Below, in pieces: positions 9,108-19,557 of a stretch of DNA of 48,226 nt (within the stretch, counting starts at the first letter, position 1; the number at the start of each line of letters is the position of its first letter). The DNA is from CAZGSD01 sp964528305 (GTDB lineage: Bacteria > Patescibacteriota > Gracilibacteria > UBA1369): NCBI GenBank assembly GCA_964528305.1, contig CAZGSD010000005.1, forward strand, positions 1 through 48,226. Reading direction: 5' to 3'. The translations under genes and the position numbers were made by a program. The notes under the pieces are model-generated. The model was given only the letters and a program-made list of their open reading frames with translations. It was not told the origin of the DNA and made no database searches.

Positions 9108-9141
9108 CTTTCCTGCAAGCTCTACCTCTTAAAAACATTAG

Positions 9142-10188
9142 ATGTCTGCCTCTAAATCGCCCCTCCAAGATCTAGAAAAAAGCTTCCTTCAGTCCATAGC
9201 CTCCTGCTCCGACCTCACAACCCTAAAAGAGGTAGATGTCGCCTATCTCGGCCGTTCTGGCCAAATAACAGCCCTTTTAAAACAGTTAAAAGACGCCCCC
9301 CCAGCAGAAAAAAAATCTCTTGGCCAAGACTTACAAGCTCTCAAGACCTCTTTCACCTCAGCTTACGAAAAGAAAAAGGCTGAATTAGAAAAAGCAGAAA
9401 TAGAAAACCGCCTAAGTAACGAGTTTTTTGACTTAACTTATAGTGAAATTAACCCACAGAGATCACTAACTCCAGGCACGCTCCACCCTCTCACCAAAGT
9501 GCAACAGGAAGTAGAACAGATTTTTAGTGAAATGGGGTTTGAAATAGCCGACGGGCCAGAAGTTGAAAGTGAATACTACAATTTCGAAACTCTAAACATT
9601 CCAGCCCATCACCCCGCCCGCGACATGCAGGACACTTTTTTCCTGGATCACCCGCGCGACCCTGAGCATGGGCAATTACTTCTGCGCACGCACACCTCTC
9701 CAGTACAAATACGCATGATGCAAAAATACGGAGCCCCACTACGATTAATTGTCCCAGGCCGAGTTTTTAGATATGAAGCCACCGATGCCACTCACGACAG
9801 CACCTTTAATCAGGTTGAAGGCTTACTAATAGACAAAAACGTCAACCTCAGCCATCTAAAAGGCTTAATGCAGGAATTTTTACAGCGCTTTTTCAAAAGA
9901 GAAACCACGGTTCGCTTCCGCCCAGGCTATTTCCCCTTCGTAGAACCAGGCATAGAAATGGATATGCTCTGGAAAAAAGGCAATCAAAGTAAATGGATGG
10001 AAATGATGGGCGCGGGCATGGTTCACCCCAATGTACTCAAAGCCGGCGGACTCGATCCAGAAAAACATCAAGGATGGGCCTTTGGTTTTGGCTTAACAAG
10101 ATTTGCCCTACAGCGCTATGGCATAGATGACATACGCCATCTACATTCCAACGACCTACGTTTCCTCAAGCAATTCGAAGCTTTATAA
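9142..10188 (+). CDS. pheS: phenylalanyl-tRNA synthetase alpha subunit
   Basis: The catalytic subunit of the (alpha-beta)2 enzyme that charges tRNA-Phe. Residues 1-95 are the N-terminal coiled coil that contacts tRNA (VDVAYLGRSGQITALLKQL), followed by the class II catalytic domain. It has HPLTKVQQEVEQIFSEMGFE, the RTHTSPVQIRMM segment, motif 2 FRYEATDATHDSTFNQVEGL, RFRPGYFPFVEPGIEMD and motif 3 GWAFGFGLTRFALQRYGIDD. The length of 348 residues is typical. pheT follows after 15 bases. Confidence 0.96.
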   Translation: MSASKSPLQDLEKSFLQSIASCSDLTTLKEVDVAYLGRSGQITALLKQLKDAPPAEKKSLGQDLQALKTSFTSAYEKKKAELEKAEIENRLSNEFFDLTYSEINPQRSLTPGTLHPLTKVQQEVEQIFSEMGFEIADGPEVESEYYNFETLNIPAHHPARDMQDTFFLDHPRDPEHGQLLLRTHTSPVQIRMMQKYGAPLRLIVPGRVFRYEATDATHDSTFNQVEGLLIDKNVNLSHLKGLMQEFLQRFFKRETTVRFRPGYFPFVEPGIEMDMLWKKGNQSKWMEMMGAGMVHPNVLKAGGLDPEKHQGWAFGFGLTRFALQRYGIDDIRHLHSNDLRFLKQFEAL

Positions 10189-10203
10189 CAGCATACATCA
10201 ACC

Positions 10204-12624
10204 ATGAAAATATCCGTCAACTGGCTACGCAATTACGTAAATATCCCACATGACACCGACTGGCAAGCTTTCAGCAACCTGCTGACAACTCGCACGGCCG
10301 AAGTGGAAGAAATTATCGATCAGTCCAGCAGTTTTCAAAACATGGTTATTGGACAAATCAAAAGCATTCTCCCCCATCCCAATGCCGACAAATTACGCAT
10401 CACTATAACTGATGTCGGAGACACTACCCAGCAAATCGTTTGCGGCGCTAGCAATATTTATGAAGGTCAAAAAGTAGCCGTCGCTCTACCCGGCGCAAAA
10501 GTGAAATGGCATGGTGAAGGAGACCTCATCACCCTGCAACCAGCCAAAATCCGTGGTACAGAAAGTTTTGGCATGATCTGCGCTGGCTCCGAAATAGGGT
10601 TAATAGACACCAAAAATCCTGACGGCATTATCGACTTATCACACCTCAAAGACAAAGCTGGCACACCTCTAGCCATTGCCTTAAACAAAAACGACGTTAT
10701 CATCGATATAGAAAATAAAACCCTAACACATCGTCCCGATTTATGGGGGCATTACGGAATAGCTAGAGAAATAGCCGCTATTACCGACGAAAAACTAAAA
10801 CCCATAAAAACTTTTACTGACTACCCAAAACCACTCCACAAAAACATTTCTGTGGATGTTCAAGCCCCAAAACCATGTCCAAGATATCTCACAATCGATC
10901 TAAACAATATCACCATAGCCCCCTCCCCTGACTGGTTACGCCAAGCACTGGAAAGCGTCGGGCAAAAAAGCATCAACAACATCGTTGACGCCACAAATTT
11001 TGTCATGCTCGAGCTGGGCAACCCTTTGCACGCTTTCGATACAGATAAAATCCAGGGTAAAAAGTTAATTGTTAAACAAATCAACACAGAAGAAAAAGTA
11101 GTAACCCTAGACCAAGAAGAAAAATCATTACCAACCGGCACCCTGGTCATAGCTGATCAAAAAGAAATTCTCGCTATAGCCGGAATCAAAGGGTGCGCCA
11201 ACTCAGGTATCACAGCTGACACCACTCGAATTACACTAGAAGCAGCCAATTTCAACCCCATACAAATCCGCCAAACCTCAACAAAATTAGGCTTGCGCAG
11301 TGAAGCAGTACAAAGATTTGAAAAAGATCTAGATCCTTTATTAGCTGAACAAGCCTTAGACAGACTGGTTGAAATTATTTCAAACATCTGTCCCTCTGCT
11401 CAAATCAGCAGCGCCAAACAAGACATTAACAACTTTCATTATCAAGAGCGCCACATCAAACTAAATCTCGAACAGGCTAACAACAAAATTGGCAGCAACA
11501 TTAGCGATGCAGAAGCTAAAAAATTACTAGAAAAACTAGACTTCACCGTAAGTCTAAATAAAAAAACCCTAACAGTCACAGTGCCAAGCTTCCGCGCTAC
11601 TAAAGATATCAACCATCAAGATGATTTAATTGAAGAATTAGCCAGAATGTACGGTTATGAAAACATCCCCGCAACTTTACCCGAACTGACTACCCGCCCC
11701 ACACCCCGCCCCAACACCTCTCGACGAGAAAAACACTTAATAAGAGATGTTTTCAGCCTGGAACTTGGTTTCCACGAAGTTGTTAACTATTCTTTCTACA
11801 GCCTCAAAACACTACAACAATGCGGTTTAAACGAGGAAATTCATTTAAAAATAAAAAACTACCTATCCGAAGAACAAACCCATCTTCGAGTATCACTACT
11901 TCCACACTTATTTAGCAATATCAAAGAAAACCTCAAAACCTCAACATCTTTCAGATTATTTGAGAGCGGCCGCACCTACAAACTACAAGATCAATTTTTC
12001 CCATTAGAGGAAAACCACTTTGCCGGAGTAATAGTCGCAGAAAACAAAAACACCCAATCCACTTTTTATCAAACAAAAACCTGCATAGAAACACTGATTA
12101 AACGACTCGGCATAAATAGCTTGGAATACTGCAAATCTCCACACCAAAACCCACTTGCCCACCCCAACAAACATGCCATCTGGAAAACCGCTTCTGGACA
12201 AGAAATTATTGAAATTTTTGATTTACACCCACAAATAGCCCAAAACTTAGACTTAGAAAAACAGCAAATTTCTTGCTTCACCATAAACCACACAAAACTA
12301 CATCAAGAAGTTCCACGAAGCAGTCAAAAATTTCACCCAATTAACAAATTCCCTCCCCTAGCTTTTGATATTTCAATGATTGCAAATCTCAACATGGAAG
12401 TTGGAACAATTCAAAAAATCATCAGTACACATAGCCCGGAATCAGTATCTAATATTCAATTATTCGACCTATATCAAGGCCCCAACCTCCCATCAGACAA
12501 GAAGTCTCTAACCTTTCAAATCACTTTACAGTCAGCGGAAAAAACCCTAACCAAAGAGGATTTACAACAGGCTCTCGAACAAATAAGCAAAGGCCTAAAA
12601 AAAGAGGGCATGGAAATACGCTAG
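10204..12624 (+). CDS. pheT: phenylalanyl-tRNA synthetase beta subunit
   Basis: The 806-residue beta subunit carries the editing and tRNA-binding domains of PheRS. In order I see the N-terminal B1 domain (MKISVNWLRNYVNIP), a tRNA-binding OB domain (residues ~40-150, with HPNADKLRITITDVG and IVCGASNIYEGQKVAVALPG), the linker LTHRPDLWGHYGIAREIAAI, the B3/B4 editing domain (NFVMLELGNPLHAFD), B5 (SDAEAKKLLEKLDF), the catalytic-like core (LIEELARMYGYENIPATLP), and the C-terminal ferredoxin-like anticodon-binding domain (FHPINKFPPLAFDISMI to the end). All expected domains are present. It lies 15 bases after pheS and 33 bases before the penicillin-binding protein gene. Confidence 0.96.
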   Translation: MKISVNWLRNYVNIPHDTDWQAFSNLLTTRTAEVEEIIDQSSSFQNMVIGQIKSILPHPNADKLRITITDVGDTTQQIVCGASNIYEGQKVAVALPGAKVKWHGEGDLITLQPAKIRGTESFGMICAGSEIGLIDTKNPDGIIDLSHLKDKAGTPLAIALNKNDVIIDIENKTLTHRPDLWGHYGIAREIAAITDEKLKPIKTFTDYPKPLHKNISVDVQAPKPCPRYLTIDLNNITIAPSPDWLRQALESVGQKSINNIVDATNFVMLELGNPLHAFDTDKIQGKKLIVKQINTEEKVVTLDQEEKSLPTGTLVIADQKEILAIAGIKGCANSGITADTTRITLEAANFNPIQIRQTSTKLGLRSEAVQRFEKDLDPLLAEQALDRLVEIISNICPSAQISSAKQDINNFHYQERHIKLNLEQANNKIGSNISDAEAKKLLEKLDFTVSLNKKTLTVTVPSFRATKDINHQDDLIEELARMYGYENIPATLPELTTRPTPRPNTSRREKHLIRDVFSLELGFHEVVNYSFYSLKTLQQCGLNEEIHLKIKNYLSEEQTHLRVSLLPHLFSNIKENLKTSTSFRLFESGRTYKLQDQFFPLEENHFAGVIVAENKNTQSTFYQTKTCIETLIKRLGINSLEYCKSPHQNPLAHPNKHAIWKTASGQEIIEIFDLHPQIAQNLDLEKQQISCFTINHTKLHQEVPRSSQKFHPINKFPPLAFDISMIANLNMEVGTIQKIISTHSPESVSNIQLFDLYQGPNLPSDKKSLTFQITLQSAEKTLTKEDLQQALEQISKGLKKEGMEIR

Positions 12625-12657
12625 TCAACGCCAGCAGATTGCTCTAATAACGCATTT

Positions 12658-15399
12658 ATGCTAGGCTTCTGGCGTTATTTTGACTTTAAAATTCACATGC
12701 CAGATCAAACACATTGGCACAAGCTACAACAGCACATACATCAGACCTGGCAAAAACACATGATTACCGAGCATGGGCATACTGATTGGCCAAAATTCTT
12801 TAAGCTAGCCGGCATTAGCCTCGCTGGACTCATTGGAGGATTTGCCATACTGCTTTTCCTTTGTATCAGCATTATTTCCATCGGCCTACCAGACGTTAGA
12901 GACTTGGATAATTTAGCAGTCCCCGAGTCCACCACCATTTACGACCGCGAAGGTAATATACTGTACGTTAATTTCGGCAATGAAAATCGCGAATATAAAA
13001 AATTAACCCAAATATCTCCCAATCTAATAAACGCTACAATAGCCATCGAAGACTCACAGTTTTATCATCATCCTGGATTTAACATTGTCGGCTTTATCAG
13101 AGCAGCATTTACTAATCTCACCAGCGGATCAAGCCAGGGGGGATCAACCATCACACAGCAATACATCAAATTAACCTTTCTCACCTCCGAAAAATCCTAC
13201 ATCCGTAAACTCAAAGAGTTAATTCTAGCAGTTCGACTGGAAGAGGCTTTCAATAAAGACACTATTCTCGAAAAATACCTAAACAAAATACCCTACGGTA
13301 ATAATGCTTTTGGAGCAGAAAAAGGAGCTCAAATTTATTTCAACAAAAACGCTATCGACCTTAGCTTAGCTGAAGCAGCTGTGCTGTCCGCTATTCCACA
13401 ATTACCAAGCTACTACAACCCCTACGGCCCGAACTTACATTCCAGACTGTCGAGCAAAACTGACTTGGACAAATTGACTAGTCGAAACATTCGAACGGAA
13501 GCTGACCTGCACGACAATGAAATCAAAAGAGGCCTACTGGGACAAGAAGTGGAAATTGGCGACAAACATATCTACATACAAGGCCGAGCAGATCTAGTTC
13601 TAAGAAGAATGGAAGAAACTGGATATATTTCCGCATCACAAAAAACAAATGCTTTAGAAGAAATCAAAAAAATGGAATTCACTAGAGCTGAACAAGACAT
13701 GTTAGCTCCACATTTCGTTTTAGAATACATACTGCCAGAATTAGAATCAAAATATGGCAAAGAGTTGGTCGAACAGGGTGGATTACGAATCTACACAACA
13801 CTTGACCCAAAACTACAAGAAATTGCTAAAAAAGCTATCACAGAGCGCACTGAAAATTACGAAAAGAAATACAATGTCAAAAATGCAGCCCTAGTAGCCA
13901 TGAACCCTCAAAACGGACAGATATTAGCTATGGTGGGATCACGAAATTATTTCGACAAAACTATTGATGGCCAATACAATATCGTCACCAGCCACCGCCA
14001 ACATGGATCAACTTTCAAACCCATAGTATACGCAGCAGCCTTCCTAAATCGCTACTCACCAGCTTCTATAGTTTTTGATGTCCCCACCCCTTTTGGAACA
14101 GACAAACCTAAAAACTTTGACGGAAAATTCCAAGGCCCAATCACAATGCGTAGAGCCCTAGGCCAATCTAGAAACATTCCAGCGGTAAAATCTTATTTTT
14201 TAGCTGGTGAACAAGCTAAAATACTCCCCTTCGCCAAAGCCTTGGGCGTCGATTTCAAAAACGAAACTATTGAGTATGGATATCCAATGGTCCTGGGAAC
14301 AGCAGAAACAACGCTACTTAGCATGACTAACGCTTACGGAACATTCGCCAATGGTGGATTACATTACAAACCAGTATCTATTCTACGCGTCGAAAACGCT
14401 CAAGGAGAAGTTTTAGAGGAATGGAAAGATGAAGCCGGCACAGAAGCCTTAGACCCTCAAATTGCCTACCTTATTACCAGCATACTATCAGATCGCAGCG
14501 TTAACGTTGGTTCAAATTTAAATGTCACTGGACAAATAAACGCCGCAAAAACAGGGACATCCAACACTAAAAAAGGCAACCAATACCTGCCACACGACCT
14601 ACTCACCATTGGCTATACAACCCAACTGGTAACAGGTGTTTGGGCCGGAAACAATGATGACAACAAAGATGGATTACCAAACAGCTCGGCAGATGGCTAC
14701 AACGTCGCCGCACCAATTTTCAAAGAATTCATGGAAAAAGCTCTACAAGGAAAACCCGCCGAAGAATTCCCTATTCCGGAAGGCATAAAACAAGAAACCG
14801 TCTCCAAATATAGTGGCAAACTAGCTAGTGACCTAACGCCTTCAGACGCGCAAATCACAGACTTTTTCGCTAGTTTTGCCGTCCCCACAGAAGTCGACTC
14901 AGCTTATACTAGCAGCCCCAGCTTTCACGCTAGCGAACAGTTATCCGAATTCAACTGCCAAGCTGGAGAAAAACAGAATTTGAAGCACGTTGTCATGCAG
15001 GATATCGATCCATCCAGAGAAGTTTGGAACAACGCCGCCCAAACCTGGTTAGCTGAAAACCCCTCTTTTATCGGAGACATGAGTGGCAGTATACAGTGCG
15101 AACCATCCTCTCCAGGAGAGTCCCCACAAATCTCTATTACCAACCTAAAAGACGGTGACAGCATTTCTGCTACCCGACAAACATTAGAAGTCGACATTCA
15201 ATCAGCTAACCCAATACAACAAGTATTATTTTATGTAGACAACAATCTTCAATATAAACAGGATTTAACTCCGTTTTCAGGCAATATTAGGCTGCCGCAG
15301 AGCCCCTCCCCCACCTCCCATAACATCACTGTGATAGCTCAAGACCAAGCTGGTAATATTGGCATGACAAAAATCACCATCACAAAAATTCCGGAGTAA
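12658..15399 (+). CDS. class A penicillin-binding protein (PBP1A-like)
   Basis: A bifunctional peptidoglycan synthase. After a cytoplasmic segment and one membrane anchor (ISLAGLIGGFAILLFLCISI, about residues 53-75) comes the GT51 glycosyltransferase domain with IAIEDSQFYHHPGFN, the QGGSTITQQYIKL motif, and a KYLNKIPYGNNAFGAEKGAQ segment. The transpeptidase domain has the SxxK nucleophile in HGSTFKPIVYAAAF, the SxN motif as SRN (GQSRNIPAVKS) and KTGTSNTKKGN. The last ~90 residues (PQISITNLKDGDSISATRQ onward) form an Ig-like beta domain. The length is 913 residues. The alternative start at 12697 (MPDQTHW) would still keep the anchor. It sits in a run with a phosphodiester glycosidase-like gene 10 bases downstream, pointing to envelope assembly. 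Confidence 0.93.
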   Translation: MLGFWRYFDFKIHMPDQTHWHKLQQHIHQTWQKHMITEHGHTDWPKFFKLAGISLAGLIGGFAILLFLCISIISIGLPDVRDLDNLAVPESTTIYDREGNILYVNFGNENREYKKLTQISPNLINATIAIEDSQFYHHPGFNIVGFIRAAFTNLTSGSSQGGSTITQQYIKLTFLTSEKSYIRKLKELILAVRLEEAFNKDTILEKYLNKIPYGNNAFGAEKGAQIYFNKNAIDLSLAEAAVLSAIPQLPSYYNPYGPNLHSRLSSKTDLDKLTSRNIRTEADLHDNEIKRGLLGQEVEIGDKHIYIQGRADLVLRRMEETGYISASQKTNALEEIKKMEFTRAEQDMLAPHFVLEYILPELESKYGKELVEQGGLRIYTTLDPKLQEIAKKAITERTENYEKKYNVKNAALVAMNPQNGQILAMVGSRNYFDKTIDGQYNIVTSHRQHGSTFKPIVYAAAFLNRYSPASIVFDVPTPFGTDKPKNFDGKFQGPITMRRALGQSRNIPAVKSYFLAGEQAKILPFAKALGVDFKNETIEYGYPMVLGTAETTLLSMTNAYGTFANGGLHYKPVSILRVENAQGEVLEEWKDEAGTEALDPQIAYLITSILSDRSVNVGSNLNVTGQINAAKTGTSNTKKGNQYLPHDLLTIGYTTQLVTGVWAGNNDDNKDGLPNSSADGYNVAAPIFKEFMEKALQGKPAEEFPIPEGIKQETVSKYSGKLASDLTPSDAQITDFFASFAVPTEVDSAYTSSPSFHASEQLSEFNCQAGEKQNLKHVVMQDIDPSREVWNNAAQTWLAENPSFIGDMSGSIQCEPSSPGESPQISITNLKDGDSISATRQTLEVDIQSANPIQQVLFYVDNNLQYKQDLTPFSGNIRLPQSPSPTSHNITVIAQDQAGNIGMTKITITKIPE

Positions 15400-15409
15400 A
15401 CAGAATCAC

Positions 15410-16207
15410 ATGAATCAGACTCATTCAAAACATCACCACCAATTATTACTTTTTTTAGCTGCTGGTTTAATAGGTATTACCTGCCTCATATACGGATTTA
15501 AACAAAAAGACTCCGCAGGAGTTATACAACTAGAAGAGATCGCCATAAACAACAAACAATATATCGTTACAATCATAGACCCAAAAAGTTTTCAATTCAG
15601 TATTGCCGAAAACTCCCTAAACAAATCTTTAAGCATTAAGGAAGCACTCAAAACAAACAACAGTTCACTAGCCTTCAACGGCAGCTTCTTTGACACCAGT
15701 CTAAACGCACTAGGATTAGTTATATCAGGGGGGAAAACATTAGCTGAATTCCAATCATCCAAGCTTATGAACGGGGTATTTATTATCACCCACGACAACG
15801 CCCCCATAATCATGTCCGACAAAATATTCCAAGAAAAACAAAAAGATCTATCCTCACAAATAGATTTTGCCATTCAGTCCGGACCAGTTTTACTAGACAA
15901 CAATAAGATTGAAATCACCAATGCAAACGACAAATCATCCTCACGTACAGCCATCGGAGTCACGTCGACTAATCAGGTTGTCGTAATAATGCTCCGCGCC
16001 AACTTATTTAATCAAGAAAATCGACAAACTCTTTATGAGTTTGCAAAAACAATACAAACAGCCCCCGCCATGAAAAAATTCCAAATTAAAAACTTAATCA
16101 ATTTAGACGGAGGGAAATCCTCAGGACTAGCAACACCAAACACCTACCTGCCAGAATTCGAAAAGGTACAAAACATTATCCTAGTTAAACCAAACAGCAA
16201 TGATTAA
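15410..16207 (+). CDS. membrane-anchored phosphodiester glycosidase family (NAGPA-like) protein
   Basis: Residues 10-30 (LLLFLAAGLIGITCLIYGF) form an N-terminal membrane anchor or uncleaved signal, preceded by a His-rich start. The remaining 230 residues match the NAGPA-type domain (PF09992): AFNGSFFDTSLNALGLVISGG, a central QSGPVLLD, SSRTAIGVT and the C-terminal NLDGGKSSGL, whose Asp-Gly-Gly is the family hallmark. Members hydrolyse or process phosphodiester-linked sugars. In bacteria several act on exopolysaccharide or wall polymers, but the substrate here is unknown. It follows the PBP by 10 bases and overlaps the next gene by 8 bases (ATGATTAA), so all three are probably translated together. 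Confidence 0.85.
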   Translation: MNQTHSKHHHQLLLFLAAGLIGITCLIYGFKQKDSAGVIQLEEIAINNKQYIVTIIDPKSFQFSIAENSLNKSLSIKEALKTNNSSLAFNGSFFDTSLNALGLVISGGKTLAEFQSSKLMNGVFIITHDNAPIIMSDKIFQEKQKDLSSQIDFAIQSGPVLLDNNKIEITNANDKSSSRTAIGVTSTNQVVVIMLRANLFNQENRQTLYEFAKTIQTAPAMKKFQIKNLINLDGGKSSGLATPNTYLPEFEKVQNIILVKPNSND

Positions 16208-17231
16208 AAACATCTTTATCATTAGCGACATTGAACTGGGAAAGGGCGACATTTTTGATGATTTTAAAGATGAAGAAAAACTAATCAAATTTATAAAAAC
16301 AATAACACACACGCCCGGCCCTAATATTTTAATACTAAACGGAGACACTTTTGATTTTCTCAAAATGCCATATCAAAATGTTTTCACACATCACATCACC
16401 GAAGAAATCTCCTTATGGAAATTGGAACAAATTTTAGCCACATATCCCAAAGTCTTTCATCACCTTAAGCTATTCTTAAACAAAAAAGATAACCGCATTC
16501 ATTTCAATATAGGAAACCATGACTTCGATCTGCTATGGCCAGGGCTACAGAAACGCTTGCGCCAAGTACTGGGTAGCCAAAAACTTGTCACCTTTGACCA
16601 CTCCTTTGACGACAATGGAATACACGTAGAGCATGGTAATCAAGTGGATTATTTCTACAAAATGGACGCTCGAAAACCATTCATCAGTTACAAAAACCAA
16701 TTATTACTAAACCTGCCTTTTGGATCAGTGGCGGTAATCAAATACTTCATAGAATTAAAAAGATTATTTCCATTAGAAGAAACCGTATATCCACGACACA
16801 CAGCTTTTGACCACTTCCCTGAATTCAAAAAAAGAAAACAAAAAATAGCCCTTAATTTTGCCCTCAAAGGACTTTTATTAAACTTCATCACCAGCATGGG
16901 CGATCCCGTATCGAGCGTCCCCTACTTAAACCTAATTAAACACATGTTCGCCCATGGATTGGAACTACACGACGAAAGTAAGTTTATTCGCAAACGATTC
17001 AAAAACATGCTCAAGCTATATCCAGGCCGAACAGCCTATATCATGGGTCATGTTCATCTCATGCATCACAGCATCCACCCGCTCAACAACAATGTCCAAA
17101 TTGTGACTGACACCTGGAGAGAAGAGTTCAACATCAAAAACCACCACCCCATTCGAAAAAGCAAAACCTACGCACGCATCAATTATCAAGACAATCAGAT
17201 ATCCAAAATCGACCTTTTAACCTTCACTTAA
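16200..17231 (+). CDS. calcineurin-like metallophosphoesterase with SDIELG motif I
   Basis: A 343-residue cytoplasmic protein with the order of metal-binding motifs of the metallophosphoesterase fold: motif I SDIELGKGD, motif II NGDTFDF, motif III GNHDFD, EHGNQVDYF, and motif V GHVHLMHH. Motif I normally reads D-x-H; here the His position is Glu. The layout resembles LpxH-type pyrophosphatases, but no lipid A pathway is visible, and a lipid-carrier or nucleotide phosphatase role is equally possible. The start overlaps the upstream gene by 8 bases, and engB begins three bases after the stop. Confidence 0.85.
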   Translation: MIKNIFIISDIELGKGDIFDDFKDEEKLIKFIKTITHTPGPNILILNGDTFDFLKMPYQNVFTHHITEEISLWKLEQILATYPKVFHHLKLFLNKKDNRIHFNIGNHDFDLLWPGLQKRLRQVLGSQKLVTFDHSFDDNGIHVEHGNQVDYFYKMDARKPFISYKNQLLLNLPFGSVAVIKYFIELKRLFPLEETVYPRHTAFDHFPEFKKRKQKIALNFALKGLLLNFITSMGDPVSSVPYLNLIKHMFAHGLELHDESKFIRKRFKNMLKLYPGRTAYIMGHVHLMHHSIHPLNNNVQIVTDTWREEFNIKNHHPIRKSKTYARINYQDNQISKIDLLTFT

Positions 17232-17234
17232 ATC

Positions 17235-17804
17235 ATGTCTATCAACTCAGCAACATATCTAACCTCGATAGTTGAAAACATGCCGGGGCCAGAAATAAAC
17301 CTGCCTATTTACGCCTTAATAGGGCGCTCTAACGTGGGCAAATCAAGTTTAATAAACAGCCTCACCAAAATCAAGAATCTAGCCCGATCAGGTTCCACAC
17401 CCGGTGTCACAAAAAAGATCAATCTGTTTTTGATCAACAAAAAACTCATCTTAGCTGATCTACCAGGATATGGTTATGCTAAACTTGGCAAACAACAACG
17501 CAACGAGATTCGGCACATGATAAATTGGTTTATTCGAGATTTTACACCAAAACCTCAACACATTTTACTTCTAATGGAGGCAAAAGTAGGCCCTACCAAA
17601 GACGATCTACAAATTATTAACGAATTAAAAAAACATAAACTACCTTTTACAGCGATTTTAACAAAAACAGACAAATTAAAATCTTCTGAGAAAAACAACA
17701 TCATCAAAAACCTGCCACCAGAATTAGAAAACGTGGAAATCATCCCCTTCTCCATCACAAATCCCGCCGGTAAAAAAAGATTATTGGAGATTATCCAAGC
17801 ATGA
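17235..17804 (+). CDS. engB: ribosome biogenesis GTPase EngB/YsxC
   Basis: A GTPase needed for late assembly of the large ribosomal subunit. The 189-residue protein has G1 GRSNVGKSSLINSL, a G2 region with GSTPGVTKKINLF, G3 DLPGYGYAKLG (the YGYA after the G3 motif is specific to EngB), G4 TKTDK and a G5-like IIPFSIT. The length is right for a stand-alone EngB. It is only three bases after the metallophosphoesterase stop and 43 bases before the antiporter, so it lies in the same transcription unit. Confidence 0.95.
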   Translation: MSINSATYLTSIVENMPGPEINLPIYALIGRSNVGKSSLINSLTKIKNLARSGSTPGVTKKINLFLINKKLILADLPGYGYAKLGKQQRNEIRHMINWFIRDFTPKPQHILLLMEAKVGPTKDDLQIINELKKHKLPFTAILTKTDKLKSSEKNNIIKNLPPELENVEIIPFSITNPAGKKRLLEIIQA

Positions 17805-17847
17805 TATCTTTAAGATACATTTCAAAACAAAAACATAATCATCATCC

Positions 17848-19457
17848 ATGGAAAATCAGGCTTTCATAGAACTAAGCATTGTCATATTCACAACACTAAT
17901 CATCTGTGGATTACTCAAAAGCCTGAGACAACCAATCATGGTGGGTTACATAATATCCGGCCTACTCCTTAGCTCTAATTTTCTCAATCTAATTCACCCA
18001 CACCAGGGTTTAAACACTTTTTCACAAATAGGAATTAGCTTGCTACTATTCATCGTAGGCATAGGGTTAAATCCAAAACATTTAAAAGTTATTAGAGGAG
18101 CTGCTTTATCAATCGGTTTAATGCAAGTTATATTTTGCTGCATCATGTTTTTTTGTGCAGCCAAAATACTTGGATTCAATAACATTACTAGTGCCTACCT
18201 CGCCATAAGCCTGGCGTTCAGCTCAACCATCGTCATCATGAAAACTTTAGCTGATCGGCACTCCTTGGAGTCATTGCCAGGACAAATATCGATTAGCGTT
18301 TTGATTATACAAGACTTATTAGCAATGCTCATCCTCATTGTTATATCAACATTAAACCAGGGAAGCAATGACGTGATCACCACGCTCTCAATCACAATAG
18401 TAAAAGGCGCATTCCTAGGAAGCGCATTATGGTTAGCTGCCAACAAATTAATACCACTTATTAGCAGAAAAATTGCCAGCTCACAGGAAATACTACTACT
18501 CTTCTCATTAAGCTGGTGCATGGCTATAGCCACAACCTTTCATTTCCTAGGATTTTCCATGGAAATCGGCGCCCTCACAGCCGGCATATGCCTATCCATC
18601 TCTCCATACAGACACGAGATAATGGCTAAGACAAAACCACTACGAGATTTTTTCATTATGCTGTTTTTTGTATTCCTCGGATCACAAATAATTTTTACAG
18701 ACTTACAAGGTGTATACACTGCAATGATAGTACTTTCTATAGCGACACTAATTATAAAACCATTGTCAGTCATCATTCCTATGGGGATTTTAGGATATAA
18801 CAAAAAAACCTCTTTTCTAGCAGGCGTAAATTTCGGCCAAGTCAGTGAGTTTTCCTTAATCATTATGGCCCTTGGAGTTAAAACAGGTCACCTTGCCCCA
18901 TCCAGTTTATCTCTAACCACTTTTATCACACTAATTAGTATCGCTGGCAGCACCTACATGATGCAATTAAGCGAACATATTTACAAAGCAATCCATCCAG
19001 CCCTCAATATATTTGAAAGAAAGATTTCACAAAAAACAGCTCATTCACAAAACAAAACAACTAAATACGACATCATTATCGCCGGTTACTCACACCTGAC
19101 CAACTCACTTCCACAAGCGATAAAAGCCTTAAACAAATCACTACTTATCATCGACTACAACCCCGCAAAAATAGACACATTAAAAAAAGCGAAACTCCCC
19201 TATCTTTATGGCGACGTCAGCAATAAAGAAACATTAGAAGAAATCAGAATAAATGAAGTTCAAATGTTAATCTCCGCAATTGAAGATACTGATATTAATT
19301 TAAATTTAATCAAAAATCTCCGCCAACAAAACAGCAAATGCATTATCATCACAGCCTCACATTCCACTGACAAAGCCTTAGAGTTATATGAGGCTGGAGC
19401 AGATCACGTTATCATGCCATTTCAACTGGGCTCACATCAAACCGCTAGTATTATTTC
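17848..19457 (+). CDS. CPA2-family cation/proton antiporter (KefB/C-like), C-terminus in gap
   Basis: An integral membrane monovalent cation:H+ antiporter. The first ~385 residues contain about 12 hydrophobic segments typical of the Na_H_Exchanger domain, with QPIMVGYIISGLLLSSNF, ISLLLFIVGIGLNPKHL, SSTIVIMKTLAD and the motif GVNFGQVSEFSLIIMALG. A cytoplasmic TrkA-N-like regulatory domain follows from about residue 405 (KYDIIIAGYSHLTNSLPQAI, LPYLYGDVSNKETLEEI, AGADHVIMP). Its glycine motif is GYSHLT rather than GxGxxG, so nucleotide binding is uncertain. The frame is open where it meets the N-run at 19458, so 536 residues are visible and only the extreme C-terminus is missing. Confidence 0.88.
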
Positions 19458-19557
19458 NNNNNNNNNNNNNNNNNNNNNNNNNNNNNNNNNNNNNNNNNNN
19501 NNNNNNNNNNNNNNNNNNNNNNNNNNNNNNNNNNNNNNNNNNNNNNNNNNNNNNNNN
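19458..19557. other. assembly gap (100 N) between converging genes
   Basis: Exactly 100 N. Unlike the gaps at 1961 and 7417, the flanks share no duplication. The 3' ends of the antiporter and of the minus-strand 753-residue hypothetical gene are both lost here. Confidence 0.95.
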
